Source: Impatiens glandulifera (Eukaryota; Streptophyta; Magnoliopsida; Ericales; Balsaminaceae). From it: a stretch of 64,000 nt of DNA. A model generated the notes under the pieces. It saw only the letters and a list, made by a program, of their open reading frames with translations. It searched no databases and had not been told where the DNA came from. The stretch covers positions 27,193,348 to 27,257,347 of the forward strand of contig NC_061870.1 in assembly GCF_907164915.1 (NCBI RefSeq). The letters are read 5' to 3'. Of this stretch, positions 23,858-36,120 are shown piece after piece; positions within the stretch are counted from its first letter, which is position 1, and each line of letters begins with the position of its first letter. The position numbers and the translations under genes are program-made.

Positions 23858-24655
23858 TAGTGTTTTAATATGGTGTTCTTTTACATTTTTACTGTTGGTA
23901 TAAATTATACCCCTACCCTATATAATTTATACCTCATATCTGGTATAAAATAGTAACTATTCCTCTTAGGTACAACACTATCTTGTATAGTTTAATTTTT
24001 AATTTCTTTATATTTTTTATTAATATTATATATAACCTATTATTGTATAATATATTAAATATTTTATTTAATTTAGTTTTAATATTATTATTATTATATA
24101 TAATCATTTTTAATATATATATTTTTTTAAATAGTCAATATTTTAATTAAAAAATATTTATTTATTTTTATAACGATAATTTTATTAATTATTATTTTCT
24201 ATATTTACTTATTATTATAAATAATATTTTTATTTTAGTTTATTTTACTAAAATTATTATTAATATTTAAATTAAATAAACATAATTTATCGTTTATATT
24301 ATAATTAATTTTTTATATTTTAATTAAAATTACATTAATTGTTAAATAATAACAAAACAATAATTTATAATAATAAACAATATTATTTATAATACAAATA
24401 AATAAATAAAATAATAATATTAATAATAATTTTAAATTAATATTTATTATTTATACAACTTATACTACGTTCTTATACCAAACACAAAATTATAAACCAT
24501 ATACAACTTATACCATTTTTTATAATTCTTACCAATCATCAATAACCTATACTATTTATACTACCCTATATTATTTATACCTCGTTACAATTTATACCTA
24601 TATACAACTTATATTCTATATAATTTATACCACTTACCAAACACTACCTTATGGT
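23858..24655. mobile_element. Candidate MITE rich in TATACC motifs
   Basis: The left part contains TAGTGTTTTAATATGG and the palindrome GGTATAAATTATACC. The right part is the complementary array (TTATACC, ATACAACTTATA repeated) and ends TTACCAAACACTA. The two ends resemble inverted repeats around AGTGTTTGGTA-type termini, but the exact tips and duplication are unclear. The AT-only interior has no coding potential. Confidence 0.3.
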
Positions 24656-25832
24656 ATTAAGTTTTAAAAAAATATATTATTTATTAAGAATATAATATAT
24701 AATCAAAAGTTAATTAAAGAAGAAATTATAATATTTTGAATCTTCTGTCCTTAAATATTTTAAAACTTTTTTTATATATTAAGTATGTCAAAACTTGTTT
24801 TAAAAAATTAACAGAACGGTTGAGAGTAAGAAAAAATGAGACTTAACACTTGTGAAGGATACGACCAATAACTTTTTTTTTTTCTGAAAAATATTATATG
24901 TCACTCGAGATTACCATCTTTCTACCCAAGCAATAATGATTGTTGCCCTTGTTAATTTGTTCTCCTAGTAGAAGGCAAGAAGGTATAAACCAAGCTTATG
25001 TGGACTAATTACGGTGTTTTTATCTTCTTCGGTACTAATAAAACTAAACTAGTTCACATATCAACATGTACTCTTTATGAATGGTAGATTAATGAACAAT
25101 CTTATTCATTTAACATAGAGATCATAGACGGGATGCTTGATCTAAAATCCTACTTAAAAACACTTTTGAAAATTTAAGCATTTTTAAACGGAATTTTAAA
25201 TCATTATCTAAATTCTTAATCTCAAAATTTTTATAATAAATTGATAAGACCGTCATAATTTACCTACCGTTCATAAAAGACTATGTTGATGTGTGAACTA
25301 GTTAGTCCTTTTGTACCGAAAGAAATAAGAGCTTCATGTGTTGCAACTCTAATTAGTCAAAAACAAGTGGTTAGATCTCTGACAAATGATTAATGACAAA
25401 CCATCCATTACTAGGTTAGAAAGATGGATGCTTTTCTATTTTATTTCTCTCAATAATTTCAAAAGTTATATTTCTATTTTTTCATTTAAGTATTTAAGGT
25501 ATGAAGATCCAAAATATTATAATTCCTTTTTAATTAACTTTAAATTATATATTAATTTATTTTATAAATTTATAATATATATTCTTTAAGATTTTAACAC
25601 TATAATTAAAAATTATTTATATATTATTTGTTTTATAAATAAATAATATATTTTTTTTAAAATATTCTATATTAACTACATTAATTATATATTATTTTAT
25701 TTCATAAATAAATATTATTATTAATAATATCAAATATATTAATAATTAATCATATCTGTGATGTAATCCGTCAACTTTTAATGTGTAATCAGTATAATTC
25801 AATTATAATAGTTATATGTTTTAACCTATTTA
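24656..25832. other. AT-rich intergenic, no gene seen
   Basis: Short inverted similarities exist, for example GTTCACATATCAACATG near 25053 and CATCAACATAG-type sequence near 25283 reading TGTGTGAACTAG. They suggest another decayed inverted-repeat element at about 25000-25320. No gene is seen. Confidence 0.35.
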
Positions 25833-26040
25833 CAGGGCCGGCCCTGGGGTAAGCCCTCGGACTAAAGCAGCCCACTCCCTAAGGCAGCCAATTTATTAAA
25901 AATATTAAAATATTAAAATATATTTATTGTAATTTTAAACATAAATGATAATAGCTTGGTGGTTCAAGTTATACGTTTAAAGCTATAATGTGGTTATACC
26001 TAAAACAAACCTATTAATCGTAGTTGAATCCCTTCCATTC
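25833..26040 (+). mobile_element. Transposon end with CAGGGCCGGCCCTG palindrome and tRNA-like segment
   Basis: A perfect 14-base palindrome, CAGGGCCGGCCCTG, sits at 25833-25846 and is followed by a GC-rich stretch to about 25890. Ends of this kind are common in plant non-autonomous elements. From 25950 an A-box-like TAGCTTGGTGGTTCAAG and, 70 bases on, a B-box-like GTAGTTGAATCCC suggest an adjoining SINE fragment. Right boundaries are not defined. Confidence 0.35.
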
Positions 26041-28679
26041 TTTTTTTTATTTAATATTTATACATTGAAATAATTTGAGTAAAAGAGTTTTACACCATAG
26101 ATCACATATTTCAGAATGAAGTGGGTCATGATTCATGACTATTGCATGACGTCCTGCAAACTTATTCTAGAGAACAATATTCTAGAGAACAAACTAAATT
26201 TGCTATGATATTATTTATTTATTTATTTTTGTCAATAGTTCAATTGTTTATATACCAAAAGGGTCAATGAGTTTCCAATTTCCAATTTCCAATTTCCAAA
26301 TAAAATAAAAAACAGAATCATCCCTCTATGAAGAAAAGGGCAAATGGGAAAGGGACAAAATGAATGAATTAGTTAAAAGTGTTAATGGGTCAATCTTTTC
26401 CCTTTAATTAATTGTTGTTATCTTAATTAGTAATTGAATGGCGTCTTCAACTTCAAGGACCCACAATGAAATTATTATTTATTATTTTTCAATATTTATT
26501 TTAATTTAATGGCTTCAAATGATTTGGCTTCACATGGCACATGTAGCTCCAAAAGTCACATGGAACTAACTAAGTTGTTTATCTAATTGCATATAAAAAA
26601 AGCTTATATACTTCTTTTTTCTTTTGCTAATTCTTTTGAAAGAACAAATTAAACAATACTCATGACTCTTATTAATTGATTACCTAATATCTGACCGATC
26701 AGTGTTAATTGCATTACTTTATATAGCTAATCACTGTTAATTGCATTACTTTATATAGCTAATCACTGTTAATTGAAAAATGACTTAAAATGTACACATT
26801 CCTTTTTTTTGGAGGAGAAATATTTACATTCTATGTACATGAAACCTAACTGTCAAATATTGCGCTTTTGAAAAACAAAATTAGTTTAAATAATTTTGTT
26901 TACGACCTAGTTTTAGAGCTACGATAAAAACACGGGAAGTAGACTCAAACCTATAACCATGATGACATGAGTTAATGTGCATTACCACTAAGTTATGATT
27001 CTTCACAATTGTCGATGCATCTGAATATCAATCTTTTTTATAGTCTTTAGGCTCAGAAAACTCTACAAGAATAAGTTTAATTGGATTTCCGAGTTCTGTG
27101 CTCTATAAAATAATTTTTGTAATTAGATAGGATAGGTTATGGAGTTGATTTTGTGTGGTGTTTATATTTGCTTTAATTTCAATTTCCCATATATATATAT
27201 ATATATATAATTGAATATGATCTATTTTTTTATTAGATCTGATCTTGACAGTGCCTTTAAGTGTTGATTTTCAACGGAATTCTTTTTTGAGTAATGGGCA
27301 TATTAATTTTGAATAGCCGTTAACTTTGAAAATATTGCCAGTTGGATCAATTAACAAGTATTATCGATTCTTTATTTTTCTTGTTTTTGTTCAGAAATTA
27401 AATAAATAAAATGCATAGGAATGTACATCACTAATTCAAACATGTAATTTAAGCCTTCATTTAAGCATACCAATTAATGAAAGTATATCATTAACATAAA
27501 TAGTATTTTTTTTTAATTTACAAAAACTAATAACATTCCACAATCATGACCTCATTTCAATGGAGATTCTTGAAGTGAGTCTCTTAGACAAATAAATAAC
27601 AAAGTCTTAAAAAGTATTAATGTTATGTTACCCCAACTTAATTCATTGATTTCAATTATACTATTAGGTTTTTTAATAGAGAAATTATTTATAAGACAAC
27701 TTTCAAATCAAGCTAATATTAATAATAATATATATTAAAAAGCAATATGACATTTCATCAAGGATGATCGTTCCATTTTTATGTCAAATACATTAATCTA
27801 CCTGTTATAATTAATAATGAAAACATCATTGAGCTTTAATTTGTCTCTTTTCTAAGACTAATATTATGTATATATTTATTCTATTAAAATACAAAATTTT
27901 CAATTATATTTTTGCCTTTTTCTATTTAATAAAAAAATAAAATAATGTTTCTCGATCAAAATAATAATTTATATAGGCTAAATAAAATTAATAAAAGTTT
28001 ATGATAAGAAGGAAGAGATGAGTCAGATGACTGTTAGCCTACTTTAAAACATGTGATCAAATATCAATAAATTTTATTTAAAATAAATAAATAAATTGAA
28101 TGTTAAATTTAATAAATGAATTTACAAGACTTACTTATAAAATAATGGTAAAGATGAAGGGCTAGTTTTATTAATAATAATTACAAACACGTTTTGATAA
28201 TAAAAAACAAATAAACTAAATCAAACTAATTTTGATGATTTAAAACTTAGAAGAATTATAAGTAAGAATATCAATAAAAAAATTTTAACTACTTAGAATA
28301 ATTTAAGTTTACATAGACATCATCCTAAAATATCAATAAAGGCTGAAATTATGAGTTTAAAAAAACAAAATAGATTTGTTTTAAAAAAAAGTCATAAACA
28401 GGATAACAATGTGATTAAATGGTGGATGATATGCTTTTATCATTTCCACATATTCTACTTTAATGATTTTTTTACTACATTTATGTCCAGTACAGTTAGA
28501 ATTCGTGTTATACCAATATTTTTTAAAAAAAAGATAAAAGTTATTTTGTGATAAAAATATATAATGAATTTGTTAATATTATATATATTAAAAATTTAAA
28601 TTATTTTAAATATATAAACTTAATTTTTTTATAAAATATAAAAATAAATAAATATATTTATGATCTTATTAAAGAAGTA
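26041..28679. other. Intergenic with small repeats, no gene supported
   Basis: It contains a 7-base tandem repeat (CCAATTT, four units at about 26275-26300) and a 32-base tandem repeat at 26701-26773. A minus-strand tRNA-like segment lies at about 26941-26997 (A-box CATAACTTAGTGGTAATG, B-box GGTTTGAGTCT) and is probably a SINE relic. An (AT)n tract is at about 27190-27208. No protein gene is seen. Confidence 0.45.
26701..26773. repeat. 32-bp tandem repeat, 2.3 copies
   Basis: The unit contains GTTAATTGCATTACTTTATA and ends AGCTAATC. Copies are nearly identical, so the duplication is recent. Confidence 0.85.
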
Positions 28680-29425
28680 AATTATAATCCCTCCCGCGGT
28701 TTTCAATCCGAATTATTCCGTTAGGGATTGATTTTTTTCGATTTGACCGGTGATTGACCAAGAATGGAACATGAATGATATTTGTGTTCTTGTCCCGATT
28801 TCACCCCGAACATTAATAAACAAAATTAAATATATAACATCATTAATATATTTATTTATTCATCATATTTTATAAAAATTAAAAATTTATAATAATAAAA
28901 ATTAAAATTTTTATAATAATATAAAATTTCAATATATTACTATATATAATATTAAAAACATCGTTTATATCATTTTATCAAAGAATTTTTTTTATTTATT
29001 TTTTAAATATGGTATAACGGTGCCTCGGATTTTCCAAAACCTAATGGATGAGAATGGTAGTAAAAAAAATTCCGAAGTAAAACGTGGCAGAAATGGTAAA
29101 TGTAGTCTCTACCCCTTTTTTGAAAATATGGTACAACGGTGCCTCGAATTTTCCAAAACCTAATGGGATGAGAATGGTAGTAAAAAAAACTCCGAAATAA
29201 AATGTGGCAAAAATGGTAAACGTAGTCTCCACCCCTTTGTCATCCCTACATGTTGTATATTTATTTGTGTTTTATTAGTGTTCGAGACAGAATCGGATTT
29301 AGATCGGAACGAAAACACAAATATCATTCTCCCTCTATCACTAATCAACCATTGATCAAACTAAGAAAAAATCGTCCATAACAGGATATTTTCTATAGAA
29401 AATCGCAATATAAATTATAATTCCC
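28680..29425. mobile_element. Inverted-repeat element with an internal 119-bp duplication
   Basis: The left arm (about 28681-28835) and right arm (about 29250-29422, reverse complement) share AATGATATTTGTGTT, a GATTTTTTTC segment, CCGAT...CCGAACA/TCGAACA and ATTAATAAA. This gives roughly 70% identity by eye. Between them a 119-base unit (GGTAYAACGGTGCCTCGRAT to AGTCTCYACCCCTTT) is present almost twice, starting at 29011 and 29130. The phrase GTCATCCCTACA at about 29240 resembles an hAT end, so this could be a nested insertion. Confidence 0.45.
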
Positions 29426-30010
29426 TATCACCCTAATTATAAATAAAAAAATGAGAAAAAAATCAATGCTAATTAAAAGTAACAGTAACAGTCATTGGTC
29501 AGGGGTGGTAAAAAAAGTGTTATGGTTAACACGTGCAATTGTGGAGGGTTGTGGGCCTGTGGGGTTTCAATGTCGATGATAGTGATGAGAGTAGAGAGAT
29601 GATCGTGGATGGATGAAGGAAGAAGAGAACTAGCTAGCTAGGGTCAGTCATCAACTCATCATGGAAGAGAAGAAAAGAGAATCTCTCTTCCTCTCCTAAC
29701 TTCACAATAATAATAATAATAAGATTGAAAGAAAGAAAGAGAATCAGCCATCAACAAAAGCGGAGCAAATGATATGATTGATTCCATTCCAGCTCCTTCC
29801 AAGTTCTCTTTTGCTTCTTTTCTCTCCGAGGATTCTTCTGAAATTTCTTCGAACCCTCTTCTCTGCATAACCCAAGATGCAAGAATCTGAAATCGCATTT
29901 CTTATTTCTCCAACATTCTCTTAAAAGCTTTTTAGCACAAACCCTTCCCCTTATACTCGTGCAACTTTCTCTTTTCCACGCAAAATCTAAAGATACCCAT
30001 ATATCCCCTC
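29426..30010. promoter_or_regulatory. Promoter and 5' leader region of the PRAF-type gene
   Basis: A C/T-rich leader-like sequence precedes the start codon at 30028. A G-box-like AACACGTGC lies at about 29528. An (AAT)n run lies at about 29706-29720. No TATA box stands out. Confidence 0.35.
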
Positions 30011-30031
30011 ATGAAATTCTCTGCAAAATGA
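30011..30031 (+). promoter_or_regulatory. Upstream ORF overlapping the PRAF start codon
   Basis: A six-codon frame (MKFSAK, stop) begins at 30011. Its stop overlaps the main start as ATGA at 30028-30031. It will be in the transcript if the leader extends at least 20 bases upstream of the main start, which is likely. Such overlapping uORFs usually lower main-frame translation or act by termination-reinitiation. Confidence 0.5.
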
Positions 30032-33000
30032 GCGAACTTTTCTGTCCATCAACTCCATCAGACAGAGCGATAGAGCAGGTTCTTTTCATTTACTTACTCT
30101 CAACTTTTTACAATTCTCTACTACCATGTTCTTCATAGACCTGCATGCTTGTAATTAATTCTTGATTCGCAACTACTGGATTTGGGGATAATTTCTCCAT
30201 CTTAGATATCAATAGATGAAAACCCAACATGGAAATCAGTACTTTGTGGTTGTGGGTTTAGTTATTTACACATTGTGTTCAATCTAGGCGAGTAGATGGT
30301 GATGTTGATCAACCGGTAATTGCTTTTATTGGCAATTTTGTGAATTAATCTTCTAATAATATCTACTGAAATGTTGATTCATGTCAAATACTTAACATAT
30401 AGGCTCTGATTGAGATGGCTAATGGTTTGTTCATGTTACTCATGGTTGATTGATGCAAGCTTAGTTATCTTTATGTTAAGGTAATCTTGTTTTTTTGTTT
30501 TGTTTGTTAAGGCACTTGTGACATTGAAGAAGGGTGCTCATCTTCTGAAGTTTCGACGAAGAGGAAAACCTAAATTCTGTCCATTCAGGCTGTCCGCGGT
30601 ATGATCTTGAAAAACAACTACTGTATAGTTAATTTTATGTTTCCAGATATGGCTATTGCAGGACAAAATGATCTCTGTCTTTAATATGAGTAAATGTTGC
30701 AGATGAAACGTCCAATTACAATTGATTTTCGCACGATAACTGTACTGTTTGAGCTTATGAGATAAACCTGAGATGTCATTGTCTTTAGGCTCTTCTCTTG
30801 AGATTAATTACTATTATGAAAACAAATGGGAGTATGGGACCACTACTTATTCAAGTTCTTTTATTTGGATGTTTGATATCTCTTCAATTCTTGATATTTT
30901 TTTATAAAATGGATAAAGTAATAGATGACGACGATGTTCACTTCCATTCTTATCGATAAAGAAATATTGTTTTGGCTAAACTTCGGCTGTCTTTTTCAGG
31001 ATGAGAAATTCTTGATCTGGTACTCGGGCCAGGAGGAAAAACAATTGAGATTAAGCTCAGTTACAGAGATCATTGGTGGACAGAGGACTGTAAGAAATTC
31101 AGACTCTTCAAGCAAATGATTAGTTAGTTCTTATATATCTTTTGGTGATGTATGTAAATTTGTATGGTTCAGACAAATTTTCAAAGACAACTTCAACCCG
31201 ACAAAGAATCTCATTCCTTTTCAATAATATACGAGAATGGTCAATGCTCTCTTGATTTGGTAAATAACTGTACATTATTTATGTTTTTCTTGTATCAGAC
31301 GATCATTTGATGTTTTTCCTTTCTTGGTATTCTGTTGTCCTAAAATAGATATGTAAGGACAAGGCTCAAACCGACGCTTGGTGTTTAGGATTGCAAGCTT
31401 TACTATCCAGACTACATCAATCCAGACGGTTGTGTACTTTAAAGAACGAAAGAGGATCGCAATCTTCTCTGAACAGCCCGGCTGGTTTTATGCGTAGAAA
31501 GGGAAATCTAAGCATTTCCCAGGAGAGTATAATCCTTTCTCAGGTAGCTTTTTCTTGCTTTCTGCATCCACAACTATTTGCTTGTATCTGTTTAACATAG
31601 CTAGACATTTTCATGATTTTTGACCTGAAGGTGCACAGTTTGTCTGATAGTCCAGTTCAATCAATCGCTGAGCGGTCCTTTTCTGATGGCATATCGTGTT
31701 CTTCTGATAGCTTATACTGTCGGTCAAGCTTATCTAGTCTACCAGGTGATATGGTTAAACTCACTCCGAGTTCACCGTATATGGAACCAGAAGATCACAA
31801 TAAGAGAGAATCAACCATATTAACAACCATTCAAAAGTCTCCTAATTGCGTTAAGTTTGATGACAGCAAGAAGACAAGAGAAATAACATTTCCAAATAAT
31901 TCGCTTCCTCCATTAGTTTCAACTTCGAACATTGACAAAAGTATTTTGAGGGATGTCTTCATTTGGGGAGCCGGTATTATACAAGGAGGAGGGTCCGATG
32001 TCCTATTATTACCCAAGTTATTAGAGTCAACCGTGGCATTAGAAGCCCACGAAATAGCATTGGGCACGAATCGTGCCGCTTTAGTAACGAAACTCGGAGA
32101 CGTCTTCCATTGGGGAGAGGGACTCCGAGTAGGAATGAGGAACAAACTTAGTTCCGACATTGTGGGACTAACAGCTGTCGACACATTATCGAGTGTCCCA
32201 GTTAAGTCGGTTGTTTGCAGCGAGTATCGAACTTGTGCTGTGACCTTTTGTGGCGAACTCTACACTTGGGGAGACGAAAGCCATTGTTGGCCACGTAGGA
32301 TTTGCGGTTCACTAGACGGGGTAAGCGTATCACTCATTGCTTGTGGCGAATGGCATATGGCGGTTGTAACAACCTCGGGTCGGTTATTTACTTTCGGCGA
32401 CGGATCATTCGGTGCTCTTGGCCATGGGGATTGCTTAAGCGTCTCTCAGCCTAAAGAAGTTGCTTCTCTTAGAGGAATGTGGGTGAAGACGGTTGCGTGT
32501 GGGTCGTGGCACACGGCAGCTGTGGTTGATAAGCAATCCGACGGTTGTAATGGTCGGGTCGGGAAACTATTTACGTGGGGAGATGGAGACAATGGAAAGC
32601 TTGGTCAAGAGATGAAGCTGATCCCAACTTGCGTTTCGCGTCTTTCTGATCACAACTTCGTTCAAGTAGCTTGTGGGAGGACGTTTACGGTTGGGCTAAC
32701 TAATACGGGTAAGGTATATACGATGGGAAGCTCGGTTAATGGTCAATTGGGGAACCCGGAAGCTAAAGATAAATCCACGACGGCTGTCGAGGGAAAGCTT
32801 AAGAAGGAGTTTGTTAGTATGATTTCTTCCGGATCTTATCATGTTGCCGTCTTGACGTCCAACGGCTGTGTTTATACGTGGGGGAAAGGTGAAAAGGGGC
32901 AGTTGGGATTGGGCGACACGGAAAATAGAAGCTCTCCGACGTTGGTCGAGAGCCTAAGAGGTAAGGTAGTGGAGAGAGTCGTCTGCGGATCTAGTTCGAC

Positions 33001-34492
33001 GGCTGCGATTAGTTTGCACAAATCTGTATCGGGTACGGACCAAAACAGTTGCAAGTCGTGTGGGTTGACTTTTGGTTTCTCTCGGAAGAAGCATAACTGT
33101 TATAACTGTGGACTAGCATTCTGTCGCACATGCTGTAGTAAGAAGTCAGCAAACGCGTCTCTGGCTCCGAAGAAAGGGAAGGAATTCCGTGTTTGTGATC
33201 CCTGCTTCAGTCAACTTGATAGAGTAGCGAATTCGGGTAGGTTTCCAAAAGCGGGCAGTTTCAGTCCGAGGCTGTTCATCACCACCCCACGGAAGGAAGT
33301 GTTTGACGTCGTGAATGGGAAGACAGTTAGTACTCCAAGGGAAATGAGTTCAATGCAGCAGAAACCACCACCTTATGGCACGAAGGTGGTAGTCGAGTCC
33401 ATAGAAGATTCCGTTGCTTCTATTTCATGTAGGTTGGACAAATGGGGAAATGTACCTTTCCCTTCATTATTTCAAAATTTTGGTTCCCTAAACAACTTAG
33501 GGACAGTAATTGAAAGTCGCTGCGTACCGTCAACCCCAGCCTGTTCTAGATCAAACCGCTCTGTTTCACATTCTGTTCTAAATTATGACAAGGTTATGTC
33601 TCAAGAGATTACCAAGTTGAAGTCCGAGGTAAGTCTGTCGAAGACAAATCATTCCCTATATTAATACCCCTCTTGATTGATCTCAATATCTTTAGTTTAA
33701 TTAATCCCTTTGCAAGGTTGAGAGTCTCAGAAAGTTATGCGGAAGGAGAGACGAGGAACTTAAAGAAGCGAAACAGAAAATTGAAGAGGCTTGGTCGATA
33801 GCTAAGACAGAAGTTGCGAAATGTAAAGCCGCGAAAGATGTCATAAAAGCCTTGACGTTGAGGGTATGTATAATATAAATATAATATGTTTCTCCTACAG
33901 TTTTGTTTTTGTTTCCTAATTTTGGTATTGGCAGCTTCATTCTATGATGTCGTCTCAAATAACATCGATTGGAGAAGATGACAGTCTTATTAAGAAGAAG
34001 GTAGGTGAGGTGGCGTTGAGGCGACAAGTGGAGGAGAGTGTCTGCAACTCTCCAATGATGTTCTCCACTAAACTTAAATCCCTGCGCACTCATAAGGATC
34101 TTGGCGAGCCAACAGACGAATCAACAGCAACAGCTGTTAATAGGAATAAGAAAAAGAGAACTGACGAGTTGGGAGAAAATGGATTATTGAAGGGCTTGCC
34201 GGGCCAACAACAAGAAGAATGGGTAGACAAATACGAACCGGGCGTGTATGTAACACTCACAACTCTGCCTTGTGGACAAAAGGACCTCAAGCGAGTGCGG
34301 TTCAGGTAATACAATTCTTTCTAGATCGCATTCTCTAAATGTATTTTTCATTGGAATGATTTGCAACCTCGTGTTATTGTGTATAGCCGAAGGAAATTTA
34401 CAGACAAGGATGCAGAGAAATGGTGGGAAGAACATCAATTGGAGGTTTACAGGAAGTATGAGATTGAAGAAGAAGAACAGATTCGAAGCTAG
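30028..34492 (+). CDS. PRAF-type protein: PH, RCC1 repeats, FYVE and BRX domains
   Basis: A plant-specific RCC1-repeat protein of the PRAF family, thought to bind phosphoinositides and to act in membrane trafficking or small-GTPase signalling. Exons are 30028-30078, 30512-30598, 31000-31089, 31173-31259, 31349-31543, 31631-33628, 33717-33863, 33935-34305 and 34387-34492. The sum is 1043 residues, close to the usual length of about 1100. The PH domain is at about 17-130 (GAHLLKFRRRGKPKFCPFRL, then TDAWCLGLQALL). RCC1 repeats run from about 278 to 635 (repeated TWGDG, GQLG, VACG-type blocks). The FYVE finger is at about 643-690, with the plant variant RKKHNCYNCG and VCDPC. A coiled coil is at about 828-890 and a BRX domain (EEWVDKYEPGVYVTLTTLP) forms the C-terminus. 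The large sixth exon holds the RCC1 and FYVE domains. Confidence 0.95.
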
Positions 34493-34530
34493 ATATGATA
34501 TGAGATTACTAGTAACAAATTAACAGTAGC

Positions 34531-34566
<36 letters not shown>
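34531..34566 (+). repeat. (ATT)n microsatellite in 3' UTR
   Basis: A perfect ATT trinucleotide tract starts about 40 bases after the PRAF stop codon and is probably transcribed in the 3' UTR. Confidence 0.9.
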
Positions 34567-34571
<5 letters not shown>

Positions 34572-36120
34572 AATGCCATGCAACTCTGATAATTCTTTGT
34601 ATAGATAGGACCATTGGACCACATTATTGTGTTACTACTCTACTTTGTTACTTCTGCAGTCTGCATGCAATTTACTCATCATTTTCAATTTTCCTGTTAA
34701 TTTAGAACTAACCCAGTTTGTAAAATACATATAAATTTCACATGCCCAGAATTTACATGATCACTAACGTGAATACAATACTTTAATTTATTCAGTTGGG
34801 TTCTATGCAAAATTAGAGGTACGGAAATTAGCAACTTAACCCTTCTAGATTATATCTTCATGCATATCAATAGTGTCTCTATTTCTCTTTATCCAGCTTG
34901 ATATGACCATTCTGAATTTGTTTTTCTATATGCTCTCTTTTCTTTTCTGATTAATTATTATGATTAATTATTATGGATATTATTTATTTTGTAATTATTT
35001 CAGTATTAAAAAAATAAAATAAATAATAAATGGTTAGTTAATAATTAAAATATTTTATTATTAATATTATTGTTTATTTTTAAAAATAATAAAATCAAAT
35101 AAAGAATAATATAAGAGATATATATTATTATTAATTTTATTTTATTTTATTTTGTGAATTTAGGCCAAAGAAACAAAACAATTTATAGAAAATAATAAGA
35201 AGAAAAAAAGGCCATTTACCATTAATCAAACCCTAAAAACAACAAAAGGATGAAGAGTTATTTTAGTTGCTCATTTTCGCGGTTCTTCAGCAAACCAAAT
35301 GACGAAAGGGTCATTTCCCGTTCCTTATTCATTTGACATTTTCCTTGCAATCAATCACATTGTTTTTTCGCCTTACGGGGAAGCAAAACAAGAAATGCCA
35401 AGATCAAACACAACTCCCGATTTCCCGGTGAAGATCTAATTTTTTTTTCATAATTGGACACTGAATCACTGAATGCAAAAAAAACCGAAAACTAAGAGCT
35501 GTTTGATCTTTTTTATTTATTTAAATATTTTTTTTACATAATTTTTCTTTATCGCATCACTGTCATTCTAACAATTAAATCACTCATTTCATCACAAAAA
35601 TATTAAAATATCTTACTTTATCTTTAAAAAAAAAGTAAATTTTAAATAAAATAAGACATTATAACAATTTAACAAATAAAAAACCAAAATAAATTACTTT
35701 TTCTTTTTTACAAAATCCTAAAAAAATCTAAAAAGGGATGCCCTAAGTGATAAAGACAATCAAACAATATATATATAGCTTTTGATATCTTTACTTATTT
35801 TGCAAAATCAGAACAATTTTCAATTAAAATATGCTTTGGTCATATTAATTAATTTATCGAACATAGTAGAAATTAGGCGGTTGGTAAAATTAAAGATTTG
35901 CTTGCTTCCACGTGACATTTCTGAGTTGAGTTTGAGAAGTATGTGATTGTGATCGATCTCTCGTTCTAGATTATGATTGGATGGATGCCTATTCTTCTTC
36001 ACTTTAATACAAGAAGAAACAAAAAGATCATAAAAGAAGTTAAAGCACTTTGATTAATTGTTCAAAAGTAAATTAAAGCATACTATTTATTTCTATGTGT
36101 ATATGTTTGTGTATGAGAGA
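34567..36120. other. Intergenic, no gene supported
   Basis: AT-rich spacer. The segment at 35200-35420 is less AT-rich but has no convincing frame. Confidence 0.5.

Noticed and set aside
23320..23860. Two reading frames of 70 and 99 codons with similar ends
   Set aside because: They resemble each other only because they cover the two units of the SINE dimer; both end in (AT)n-encoded Tyr-Ile runs.
31831..32184. 117-codon minus-strand frame within the PRAF exon
   Set aside because: It is the antisense shadow of the RCC1 repeat region.
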